From positions 1 through 56,185 of IMG/VR virus record IMGVR_UViG_3300036857_000088: a stretch of 56,185 nt of DNA. The stretch is one strand, 5' to 3'. Numbering within the stretch: position 1 is the first letter of the stretch; each line of letters opens with the position of its first letter. The position numbers were made by a program, and so were the translations under genes. Shown piece after piece: positions 49,291 through 55,753 of the stretch. The notes beneath the pieces were generated by a model, which saw only the letters and a program-made list of their open reading frames with translations, did no database searches and was not told the origin of the DNA. Origin of the DNA: a virus.

Positions 49291-49367
49291 CAATCCCGAG
49301 AGACGCGGGACACCACGTCCGCGCTCATGTCCAGAAGCTAACCCAACATCCCGAGACGCACAACCCG

Positions 49368-49940
49368 ATGACACAACCCGCGTACGAACCTGCCGCCCGA
49401 CACGAGGCCGGCAATCTCAAACTGTACGAGGCGACCGACGCGCTCGACATCGTCGCCGAGATGCTCGCCGAAACCGAGGGCGAGCTGACACCCGAAATCG
49501 AGGAGTTGCTCGCTCGCGCCGGCGCCGACTTCAACGCCAAGGCCGAACGCGTCGCGCTCAAGGTGCGCGAGCTGGTGCTCGAGGCGGACGCTGTGAAGGC
49601 GGAAGCCGACCGACTCGCCGCGCGCGCTCGCGCTCGCAAAAATGCTGCCGAGTCACTCCGCGCCTATCTCTGCCGCGAGATGCAACGCGCCGATCGCCCG
49701 AAGATCAAGGGCGAGCTGGTGAGCCTCAGCGTGCAACGCAACCAACCGAAGCTCGTCGGCGCCGACACGCTCGACGACACCTATCTCGCGGGGCTCGGCG
49801 ACGCGTTCGTCACCGTCACGCGAAAGCTCAACGCGCGCGCCGTGCTCGAGCTTTGGAAGCGCGAAGGCGGCACCGCACTCGCCACCCTGCCGACGACGTG
49901 TTACGTCGACGACTCGGGCGCCCACGTGGTGATCCGCTAA
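49368..49940 (+). CDS. Gp157-family protein
   Basis: 190 aa. NLKLYEATDALDIVAEMLAETEGELTPEIEELL, then helices with E/K/R heptads (KVRELVLEADAVKAEADRLAARARARKNAAESLRAYL) and the C-terminal VSLSVQRNQPKL strand: the siphovirus Gp157 pattern. The family commonly precedes recombination ATPases and SSB, as here. Its biochemical role is unclear. Confidence 0.8.
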   Translation: MTQPAYEPAARHEAGNLKLYEATDALDIVAEMLAETEGELTPEIEELLARAGADFNAKAERVALKVRELVLEADAVKAEADRLAARARARKNAAESLRAYLCREMQRADRPKIKGELVSLSVQRNQPKLVGADTLDDTYLAGLGDAFVTVTRKLNARAVLELWKREGGTALATLPTTCYVDDSGAHVVIR

Positions 49941-50032
49941 TGCTGACCGCCGCGCTGGTGTACCTCGCCGTGGCGTTCCCCGTCGCCATGCTCGTCGGCT
50001 GGATGCTCGAGCGACAGGGCGACGACGACTAG
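49940..50032 (+). CDS. Mini membrane peptide
   Basis: 30 aa, TAATG overlap: MLTAALVYLAVAFPVAMLVGW is one membrane span, then an acidic tail (GDDD). Coupled to Gp157. Confidence 0.5.
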   Translation: MLTAALVYLAVAFPVAMLVGWMLERQGDDD

Positions 50033-50035
50033 TCC

Positions 50036-50071
50036 GTTGCACGCGCGAGCGCCGACGCGTGTGCAACATTT
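50036..50071 (+). terminator. Terminator after mini peptide
   Basis: GTTGCAC (50036-50042) pairs with GTGCAAC (50061-50067), with an inner GCG/CGC step, followed by ATTTTCC. A degenerate operator-like TTCCGTTCGGCGCAC starts at 50071. Confidence 0.6.
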
Positions 50072-50115
50072 TCCGTTCGGCGCACGTTGTTCCTTTTGCA
50101 TCACAAACCCCCAAC

Positions 50116-50136
50116 GCGACCGGGTGAGCCGGTCGC
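50116..50136 (+). promoter_or_regulatory. Leader hairpin with GTGAG loop
   Basis: GCGACCGG/CCGGTCGC with loop GTGAG, 14 nt before the ATG at 50151. Similar place to the CCGAGAA hairpins but a different loop and a longer stem; possibly a control element for the ATPase gene. Confidence 0.5.
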
Positions 50137-50150
50137 TCCAATGAGGCACC

Positions 50151-51047
50151 ATGACCGCTCAGTTCAAGAAGGCGACCCGCGACTCCGTCAAGCTCAAGGT
50201 GGGCATCGACGGGCCGAGCGGGTCGGGCAAGACCGATGGCGCGCTCGCCATCGCCAAGGGCATCACCAACGGCGGCCACATCGCCGTCATCGACTCGGAG
50301 AACGAGTCGGCCAGCTACTACGCCGATCGGTACGACTTCGACACCGTACCGCTCGAAAATGGCGACGCCACCGCGCTCGGGAAGCTCATCACGCTCGCCG
50401 TCGACGAGAAGTACGACGCGCTCGTGATCGACTCGCTGTCCCACGTGTGGCTGTCGATCCTCGCCGCGAAGGACGCGTACAACGCGTCGAACCCGAGCCA
50501 GAACAGCTACACGACGTGGGGGATGCCGCAGTTCGGGCCGCGCTGGGAGAAGCTCATGCGGCACATCCTGAACGCGCCCATTCACATCGTCGCGACCATG
50601 CGCTCGAAGCAGGCGTACGAGCTGGTGGACAACGAGCGCGGGAAGAAGGCGCCTGTGAAGCTCGGGCTCCAGCCGCAAGTGCGCGACGGCGCCGAGTACG
50701 AGTTCGGCCTCGTGTTCAGCGTGAACATCCAGCACCGCGCCGTGGCGACGAAGGATCGCACCGGCCTGTTCTCCCCCGACGAGCTGGTCGACCTCCGCTC
50801 GCGCGAGCTGCACTCGAAGCTCATCGAGTGGATGAACACCGAGACGCCCGCGACGGACGAAGCGGTCGCGCATCTCACGTCGCTCGCCGAGAACCCGGCG
50901 GTCAGCGAGAGCGCGCGTGAAGTGATCGCCGCGCTCGTCGGCCAAACCAAGCCGGGCGCCGCGAAGGTCCGCAGGTACACCGAACGACTCGAGGCCATCA
51001 TCGCCGCCGGCACGACCGTGTCGACGGCGCCGGCCGATGCCGCATAA
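50151..51047 (+). CDS. Sak4-like RecA-family ATPase (single-strand annealing recombinase)
   Basis: 298 aa. Walker A GPSGSGKT (21-28), ENE motif near 50, Walker B ALVIDS (90-95), then PRWEKLMRHIL and IVATMRSK strands: the RecA-like AAA (PF13479-type) found in phages as Sak4. Such enzymes pair with a phage SSB, present next door, in strand annealing and repair. C-terminal 80 residues are helical. Confidence 0.8.
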   Translation: MTAQFKKATRDSVKLKVGIDGPSGSGKTDGALAIAKGITNGGHIAVIDSENESASYYADRYDFDTVPLENGDATALGKLITLAVDEKYDALVIDSLSHVWLSILAAKDAYNASNPSQNSYTTWGMPQFGPRWEKLMRHILNAPIHIVATMRSKQAYELVDNERGKKAPVKLGLQPQVRDGAEYEFGLVFSVNIQHRAVATKDRTGLFSPDELVDLRSRELHSKLIEWMNTETPATDEAVAHLTSLAENPAVSESAREVIAALVGQTKPGAAKVRRYTERLEAIIAAGTTVSTAPADAA

Positions 51048-51062
51048 CCCGAGCACATTCAA

Positions 51063-51548
51063 ATGTCCAAAAGTCTCAACAGCGTTTCATTGATCGGCAA
51101 CGTCGGCGCGGACCCCGAGGTGCGTTCCACCACGGGCGGCAATCGCGTCGCCACGCTCTCGCTCGCCACGTCCGAATCGTGGAAGGATCGCGCGGGCGTC
51201 AAGCAGGAAAAGACGCAGTGGCACCGGCTCGTCGTGTGGGACACGCTCGCCGACGTGGTCGAGAAATACGTCTCGAAGGGCGACAAGCTGTACGTCCAAG
51301 GCAAGATCGAATACCGGCAGTGGGAGGACAACGAGGGCAACAAGCGGTACTCGACCGAGATTCGCGTTATGAATCTCATTATGCTCGGCGGCAAGAACGG
51401 GAGCCGCGACATGGACGGCCCGCCCGCCGATCGCGCGAGCAGCAAGCCACAGCGCGCCGCCCCGGCGAAGGCCGCGAAGCAGCAGGACATGGACTTCGAG
51501 GATTTCCCGAACGCGCTCGCCGACGAAGATGACGACTTGCCGTTCTAG
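51063..51548 (+). CDS. ssb: Single-stranded DNA-binding protein
   Basis: 161 aa. N-terminal OB fold: LNSVSLIGNVGADPEVRSTTGGNRVATLSLAT, WHRLVVWDTLADVVEKYVSKGDKLYVQGKIEYRQW. A Lys/Ala/Gln-rich linker and the canonical acidic tip DEDDDLPF follow, which docks host or phage repair proteins. Start ATG 51063. Confidence 0.95.
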   Translation: MSKSLNSVSLIGNVGADPEVRSTTGGNRVATLSLATSESWKDRAGVKQEKTQWHRLVVWDTLADVVEKYVSKGDKLYVQGKIEYRQWEDNEGNKRYSTEIRVMNLIMLGGKNGSRDMDGPPADRASSKPQRAAPAKAAKQQDMDFEDFPNALADEDDDLPF

Positions 51549-51550
51549 CG

Positions 51551-51943
51551 ATGGCGCGCAGACCGAAGAAGGATCGCTCGTGGGACCGACCGTTCGCCAA
51601 GGCACCGGCGACGGCGGCTCCCGAGCCGGCACCGACGTGGCACCCCGGCGCCGATCACACTTGCACGCTCCCGCCCCCGGCCAACTGGCCCGACGCGCTC
51701 AAGCGATTCGTCGTCGCGATGGTGCTCGAGCACGAGGCGTCGACGTGGGAAGCATGGTGCTGGCCCTTTCACAAGAACACCAACCCGCAGGAACCGATGT
51801 GGATGGCCCTTCGCACCGCGGGCGCCTACGTGCGCGGCGGCGCGACGTGGAAAATCATCACCAACGAGGAGGCATGGGAGCTGTGCATAAGGACACTCGC
51901 GATGCGCTCCGAGCGGCATATGCCGTCGTCGGAGGCCGCGTGA
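51551..51943 (+). CDS. Hypothetical protein
   Basis: 130 aa. Basic N-terminus (MARRPKKDRSWDRPF), Pro/Ala linker, then a helical Trp-rich region (STWEAWCWPFHKNT). Coupled to the next gene by GTGA. Unknown. Confidence 0.55.
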   Translation: MARRPKKDRSWDRPFAKAPATAAPEPAPTWHPGADHTCTLPPPANWPDALKRFVVAMVLEHEASTWEAWCWPFHKNTNPQEPMWMALRTAGAYVRGGATWKIITNEEAWELCIRTLAMRSERHMPSSEAA

Positions 51944-52371
51944 AACTCATCACGTGCTCGGCCAAGGACGATTGCGTCAGCGGCGTGCCCGGTGGGTTCA
52001 AGGGGACGCGCGAGGAGTTCGGCGAGCGTCGCGACGGCAAGGTGAATCGCCGTTGCCAGCTCTGTCGACAGGCGCTCGCGTCAGCCGGTGGCCGTGAGCT
52101 GCACGCGCGCGAACCCGTCCAGCCGCGCGATTACAAGGCGCTCGCTGTCGTCGAACGCTGGTGTGGCATGAGGTATCGCGACACGAAAGCGTGGACGACG
52201 CCCGAGGCGATCCTGTGGCAGTGGCACTACGTCCACAAAGACGGATCGCAGGGCATCTCGCTTCAAGACGTGTGGACCGCCCGCATGATGCGACTCGCCG
52301 AACGCGCCCAACGGTGCGAGGCCGCGCGTCAGCGGATCAAAGACCGACAACTCAACAAGGAGGCTGCTTGA
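51940..52371 (+). CDS. Hypothetical Cys-rich protein
   Basis: 143 aa, GTG 51940 overlapping the previous TGA (ATG 51873 is a less likely start). Cys pattern C-x6-C ... CQLC in the first 50 residues suggests a zinc site; helical C-terminus. Unknown. Confidence 0.5.
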   Translation: MKLITCSAKDDCVSGVPGGFKGTREEFGERRDGKVNRRCQLCRQALASAGGRELHAREPVQPRDYKALAVVERWCGMRYRDTKAWTTPEAILWQWHYVHKDGSQGISLQDVWTARMMRLAERAQRCEAARQRIKDRQLNKEAA

Positions 52372-52562
52372 TTCACAGATGTGTTAGACCGGCATTACGA
52401 GCTACCCGACTGCTGCTGCTGTTCGCGGCGTTCATCGTGATCTGCAACGCGCTCGCGTGTTCGGACCCGACGGCGCCCCGAATGCCGCCCCCGCAACGCG
52501 GCGACACCACCGCGCACCATCCGCCGTGCAACGATTGCAAGCCGTGGGGCAAGCTGCCGTGA
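52368..52562 (+). CDS. Small lipoprotein from a TTG start
   Basis: 64 aa. The TTG at 52368 overlaps the upstream TGA and is 6 nt after AAGGAGG, the best Shine-Dalgarno of the region. Signal with lipobox LALAC, then a short Pro/His-rich tail with CNDC. Possible exclusion or surface lipoprotein. Confidence 0.6.
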   Translation: MIHRCVRPALRATRLLLLFAAFIVICNALACSDPTAPRMPPPQRGDTTAHHPPCNDCKPWGKLP

Positions 52563-52762
52563 GGCGCGCCGGAACAAGGCCGACGCTCGTCGACCCGGCC
52601 ACGCAGATCGAAAACCTCACGGTGCAAGTCAACCATTTCGCCGAGCTGCTCACGGCGTCGATGCAATCCGCGGCGCGCATCAAGGGCGAGCTGGAAGTGC
52701 TGCGCGACGAGTTCGCCGAGTACAAGCGACAGAACCCGCCGCGCCCGAGGGCCGAGCCGTGA
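52559..52762 (+). CDS. Small coiled-coil protein
   Basis: 67 aa, GTGA overlap. Heptad-rich helix (IENLTVQVNHFAELLTASMQSAARIKGELEVLRDEFAEYK). Unknown. Confidence 0.55.
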   Translation: MRRAGTRPTLVDPATQIENLTVQVNHFAELLTASMQSAARIKGELEVLRDEFAEYKRQNPPRPRAEP

Positions 52763-53133
52763 CGTGCGCCGGGTTCGTCATCACGCGCGGCAAGGCGACC
52801 GTGGTGCCATGCACGCGGAACGGCGTCCGCCCGCTGGGCGATCGGATGTACTGCGTCGCTCACCACCCGTTCTTGCTGGCCGATCGCGTGCGGCGCTTGA
52901 TTCGTCGACGGCGCGACCGGCTCGCCGGTGAGCTGGCGGCCGCCCACGGCAAGACGGTCGACGAGCTGCTCGTGCCCGAGCTGTCCAAGGTGCCGCTCCC
53001 GGGCGCGCTCACGCGCCAGAACGCGCGAACGCTCGAGCGCATCATCCGCCGCGACTTCCGCCCGCGCTCGAAGCACGAATGGCGCGGCGTCGAGATGGCG
53101 CTCGCGAACATGCTCGAAGCGGCGAACCCGTGA
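52759..53133 (+). CDS. Hypothetical basic protein
   Basis: 124 aa, GTGA overlap. CAGF...CTRNG...CVAHH near the N-terminus is a possible zinc motif; Arg-rich helix (ADRVRRLIRRRRDRLAGEL) follows. Possibly a nucleic-acid binder. Confidence 0.5.
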   Translation: MTCAGFVITRGKATVVPCTRNGVRPLGDRMYCVAHHPFLLADRVRRLIRRRRDRLAGELAAAHGKTVDELLVPELSKVPLPGALTRQNARTLERIIRRDFRPRSKHEWRGVEMALANMLEAANP

Positions 53134-53378
53134 CCGCCGCGGCGCAGGACGGTAAGTTCTGCCCGCATTGCGGCGCGAAGCTGCGTCGGCCCAAGCCGGC
53201 GCCCCGTTGCCCGTACACGCTCGACATTTTCGACACCACCGAGGCGCAGGATGCCGTACAAGAACAAGAATCGCCCGAACTGGTACGCGAACCTCCGACT
53301 CGAAAAGGGATGGTGGCGGTGCGCCGCGCTCCCCGCGAAGGCGACGCCCGCCGGGAAGAAGCTCGCCACGAAGATTGA
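53130..53378 (+). CDS. Small zinc-ribbon protein overlapping integrase
   Basis: 82 aa, GTGA overlap with the previous gene. FCPHCGAKLRR at 10-20. Its last 128 nt overlap the integrase start in another frame, so the C-terminus may be unconstrained. Confidence 0.45.
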   Translation: MTAAAQDGKFCPHCGAKLRRPKPAPRCPYTLDIFDTTEAQDAVQEQESPELVREPPTRKGMVAVRRAPREGDARREEARHED

Positions 53379-54435
53379 GCAGATGTGGGAGACGCTCGCG
53401 AGCGAGCACCGCGCGTGGGACGTGCTCGAGGCCGTGACCTCGCGCCGCTGGAAGCTCGGGCGACTCTACGACGAATACACGCGCGTCGGTGGCAACGTCG
53501 CCGACCTTCGGCGCCGGTTGAACGACGTGGACCTCGCGACGCTCCGCGACGGGTTCCTCCTCGTGTACGACAAGCAAGTGCGGAACGAGGACACCCGGAA
53601 GCGCATGCGCCGGCACTTGGCCGATCTGTTCGAGGCGCCGCTGCTCGCGTCGCACGCGACGCACGAGTTGCTGACCGCCCGCCTTTATGAGTACGGCGAC
53701 GTGAGCCCGAACACGCTCCGCACCGTTCATGCGTCGTGGTCCGAGTTCTTCGACTATGCGCTGCACGTCAAGCACGTGGTGCCGACCGACCCGATGGACC
53801 GCGTGCCGCGCCCGCCGCGCGAGAAGCTCCCGCCCCGGTTCTACGAGCTGGACGTGATTCACCAGATTGTCGAGTGGCAACCGACCGAGAAGCGCGCTGC
53901 GCTCATGGCCGTCGTGTACGGCACGGGCCTCGAGATTTCCGTGGCGCTCGCGATCACTCGCGGCGACATCGACCCGTCGAAAAAAAGCATCCGCTCGCCC
54001 GGCACCAAGGCGCACACGCGCGACCGCGTCGTCCGCGTCGACGATTGGGCGTGGCCCATCTTCTGGAAGTACGCCAAGACCATCACGCTCACCACGTCGG
54101 TCATCTTCGGCGACCTGAATCGCTGGACCGCAAGCGATTGGCACCGCAACACCGTCGGCGATGGCGAGCCCGGGTTCGCGAACCAGTGGCGATCGGCCGA
54201 GCCCCACGAAGGGCTCAAGCTCGAGACGCGCTACCCGATGTACAACGCTCGGCACGCGTGGGCCGCGCGCACACTCCGCGCTGGCGTGCCGGTCGAGGGC
54301 GTGCAAAAGCAGCTCGGGCACGTGACCGCGAAGGAGACGTTCGACACGTACGGCCAATTCTGTCCCGATGCTGCTGACAGGGACGCGTGGCAACGCCAAG
54401 TTGCGAAGGCGGAAAAGCGTCGGAGGAAAACGTGA
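53251..54435 (+). CDS. int: Tyrosine recombinase (integrase)
   Basis: 394 aa. Arm-binding N-terminus (MPYKNKNRPNWYANLRL), core-binding SAM-like domain (110-180) and a catalytic domain. Box II: YNARHAWAAR (331-340) with R334, then LGH (355-357) and nucleophile Y367 in TFDTYG. The box I Arg expected in GTG-L-R-I-S is Glu (E228); an Arg further on (R257 or R259) may take its place. The attP site lies about 0.9 kb downstream. Confidence 0.85.
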   Translation: MPYKNKNRPNWYANLRLEKGWWRCAALPAKATPAGKKLATKIEQMWETLASEHRAWDVLEAVTSRRWKLGRLYDEYTRVGGNVADLRRRLNDVDLATLRDGFLLVYDKQVRNEDTRKRMRRHLADLFEAPLLASHATHELLTARLYEYGDVSPNTLRTVHASWSEFFDYALHVKHVVPTDPMDRVPRPPREKLPPRFYELDVIHQIVEWQPTEKRAALMAVVYGTGLEISVALAITRGDIDPSKKSIRSPGTKAHTRDRVVRVDDWAWPIFWKYAKTITLTTSVIFGDLNRWTASDWHRNTVGDGEPGFANQWRSAEPHEGLKLETRYPMYNARHAWAARTLRAGVPVEGVQKQLGHVTAKETFDTYGQFCPDAADRDAWQRQVAKAEKRRRKT

Positions 54436-54674
54436 GCAGCCAGCCGCCCGAGGACTTGATCGTCACCGCGCTCCTCATCAACAGCGAGTACAAGACGATC
54501 GTGAGCATGACGCCGCGCGCGCTCGAGCCGGGGGAGACGCCCGATTGGCGGTACTACATCGGCGCCGCCGCGCGCCGGTTGTGGGGCCGGCTCGACTTCG
54601 AGACGCGCGTCGCGCTCTACGTGAACGCCTGCGAGGTGGCGCTCAAACTGTCGACGGTCAAGGACAAGCCGTGA
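54432..54674 (+). CDS. Small hypothetical protein
   Basis: 80 aa, GTGA overlap with integrase. Helical (LIVTALLINSEYKTIVSM; FETRVALYVNACEVALKL). Unknown; might be an excision or integration helper by position only. Confidence 0.5.
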   Translation: MSSQPPEDLIVTALLINSEYKTIVSMTPRALEPGETPDWRYYIGAAARRLWGRLDFETRVALYVNACEVALKLSTVKDKP

Positions 54675-54756
54675 CGCATTTTTTTGTCGCACCCGAGGCA
54701 CATATCTTTCCTGTGTTGGTCCGAGAGCCCCCTCACCGAGAGCCCGAGACACCACC

Positions 54757-55080
54757 GTGAAAGACACCTCGAAGAAAGGCACCCCGAAGCGCACTGCCCA
54801 CCGCCCGGGCTTTTGGAGGCGGGTCGAACGGAAGGCGCGCGAGAACAAGTTTCTCGCCTCAATCCTCGCACCACTCATTGTTGCCGTCCTCATCGCGCTC
54901 GTCGTCGAAGGCGTGCCGTGGGCGGTCAAGTGGAACCAGCACCGTCTCGAGGTTGCCGAGCGGCGCAACAGCCCTGACACGATCATCGCCTTTCGTCCGG
55001 CGCTCCCCGGGCGTCCGGCCGCGATGCTCGTTGTCCCGTCGGGCGAAATAAAAATCCGGCCCATCAAGACCACCCCGTGA
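54757..55080 (+). CDS. Membrane protein near attP
   Basis: 107 aa, GTG start after CCCGAGACACCACC. Very basic N-terminus, then one membrane helix (ASILAPLIVAVLIALVVEGV). A TTTTTG/TATCTT pair (54681, 54703) is a weak promoter candidate. Unknown. Confidence 0.5.
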   Translation: MKDTSKKGTPKRTAHRPGFWRRVERKARENKFLASILAPLIVAVLIALVVEGVPWAVKWNQHRLEVAERRNSPDTIIAFRPALPGRPAAMLVVPSGEIKIRPIKTTP

Positions 55081-55172
55081 CGCGCACCATTGACACGGAC
55101 GCGGAGCGACGCGCGCTCGAGATTCTCACGAGGCGCTCGCCCGTCGCGTCCGATGCCGCGCGCAAGATCGCC

Positions 55173-55198
55173 GAGGACTATCCATGAGGACTATCCAT
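55173..55198 (+). repeat. Exact 13-bp tandem duplication
   Basis: GAGGACTATCCAT at 55173-55185 and again at 55186-55198, with no spacer. Confidence 0.95.
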
Positions 55199-55321
55199 AT
55201 AGTATTGCTCAAGTCCAACGCGCCTACGAGCTGTGCGGCTGTCACGCGGGACTGACGCGCGCATATCTCGACTTCGCCGTGTGCATTGGCCGGGACGACC
55301 CGTGCGAACCCAATGCGCTCC

Positions 55322-55342
55322 GTGCTGACGCCCGTGCTGACG
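55322..55342 (+). promoter_or_regulatory. Integrase arm-type site pair, left
   Basis: GTGCTGACG at 55322-55330 and 55334-55342, period 12 bp. Same arrangement as two pairs right of the core. Confidence 0.65.
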
Positions 55343-55345
55343 GCG

Positions 55346-55360
55346 TTCCGCGCCACGGAA
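55346..55360 (+). promoter_or_regulatory. Operator dyad inside attP
   Basis: TTCCGCGCCACGGAA, one mismatch pair from a perfect palindrome and close to the site at 49010. No -10 follows. Confidence 0.55.
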
Positions 55361-55413
55361 CTAACCGGCAAACGAAAGCGGCCAACCCCAAGGGAGTCAA
55401 CCGCTTACGTGAT

Positions 55414-55454
55414 AGCAGGGGAGGGACTCGAACCCTCGACCCCGGCATTATGAG
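55414..55454 (-). other. attP core: 3' half of a tRNA(CAT) gene
   Basis: On the minus strand: anticodon loop CTCATAA (55454-55448), stem TGCCG, 5-nt variable loop, T-arm GAGGG-TTCGAGT-CCCTC (55437-55421), then acceptor half CCCTGCT and discriminator base. The 5' side of the anticodon stem is not complementary and no D-arm exists, so it is not a whole tRNA. This is the usual identity core of phages that integrate at a tRNA anticodon loop and rebuild the gene's 3' end. The 566-bp gap from 55188 to 55753 holds this core, arm sites, two extra dyads and a promoter. Confidence 0.85.
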
Positions 55455-55525
55455 AGCGGGTCCGAGCCAGTTAACCCTGTCGATTGACACTTCCCTCCCC
55501 ACCGGCTGACCCCGCGAGCCCCGCC

Positions 55526-55546
55526 GTGCTGACGGATGTGCTGACG
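55526..55546 (+). promoter_or_regulatory. Integrase arm-type site pair, right 1
   Basis: GTGCTGACG at 55526-55534 and 55538-55546, period 12 bp. Confidence 0.65.
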
Positions 55547-55549
55547 CAA

Positions 55550-55564
55550 TTCCGTCTGACGCAA
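55550..55564 (+). promoter_or_regulatory. Operator dyad inside attP
   Basis: TTCCGTCTGACGCAA, the exact consensus, followed by CAAGTTG and so not a promoter. Confidence 0.65.
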
Positions 55565-55599
55565 CAAGTTGCGTCGCCGTTCGACCTCCCGTTTCGGGC

Positions 55600-55620
55600 G
55601 TGCTGACGCTGGTGCTGACA
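55600..55620 (+). promoter_or_regulatory. Integrase arm-type site pair, right 2
   Basis: GTGCTGACG at 55600-55608 and GTGCTGACA at 55612-55620, period 12 bp. Confidence 0.65.
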
Positions 55621-55667
55621 CGGCGCTCGCCCATCTGAGTTTACTCAATTTCCCCTCTGGACTCACC

Positions 55668-55696
55668 TTGCGCTGTTCCGTCTGACGCAATACATT
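55668..55696 (+). promoter_or_regulatory. Family B promoter with operator dyad
   Basis: TTGCGC (55668-55673), TTCCGTCTGACGCAA (55676-55690), TACATT (55691-55696). Drives the replication operon that crosses the window junction. Confidence 0.75.
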
Positions 55697-55716
55697 GATT
55701 CGCACGATATTCGCAC

Positions 55717-55735
55717 GGGCGACCGAGAATCGCCC
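55717..55735 (+). promoter_or_regulatory. CCGAGAA-loop RNA hairpin H9
   Basis: Stem GGGCGA/TCGCCC around CCGAGAA; ends 18 nt before the ATG at 55754. Confidence 0.8.
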
Positions 55736-55753
55736 CTTCCCTGACACCACACT

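Larger units (their letters stand above)
55077..55509 (+). pseudogene. Small gene broken by a 13-bp tandem duplication
   Basis: GTG 55077 (overlapping the previous TGA) reads 36 codons to a TGA at 55185-55187, ending AEDYP. The next reading frame continues DYPYSIAQVQRAYELCGC ... LDFAVCIGRDDP. Removing one copy of the exact repeat at 55173-55198 restores a single frame through EDYPYSIAQV. The restored frame then runs into attP and ends at 55509. Natural frameshift, switchable repeat or assembly error are all possible. Confidence 0.6.

Noticed and set aside
5871-53893. Further CCGAGAA strings inside genes (for example 5871, 16343, 20053, 31762, 34806, 50885, 53883)
   Set aside because: They encode ordinary Glu-Lys/Glu-Asn codons and lack complementary flanking stems.
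54371-54378. CTGCTGAC inside the integrase gene
   Set aside because: No TANATT-like -10 at 18 nt and no gene start downstream; chance match in coding DNA.
55411-55503. Complete tRNA gene on the minus strand
   Set aside because: Only the 3' half is present; the 5' anticodon stem does not pair and there is no D-arm or 5' acceptor strand, so it is an attP core.
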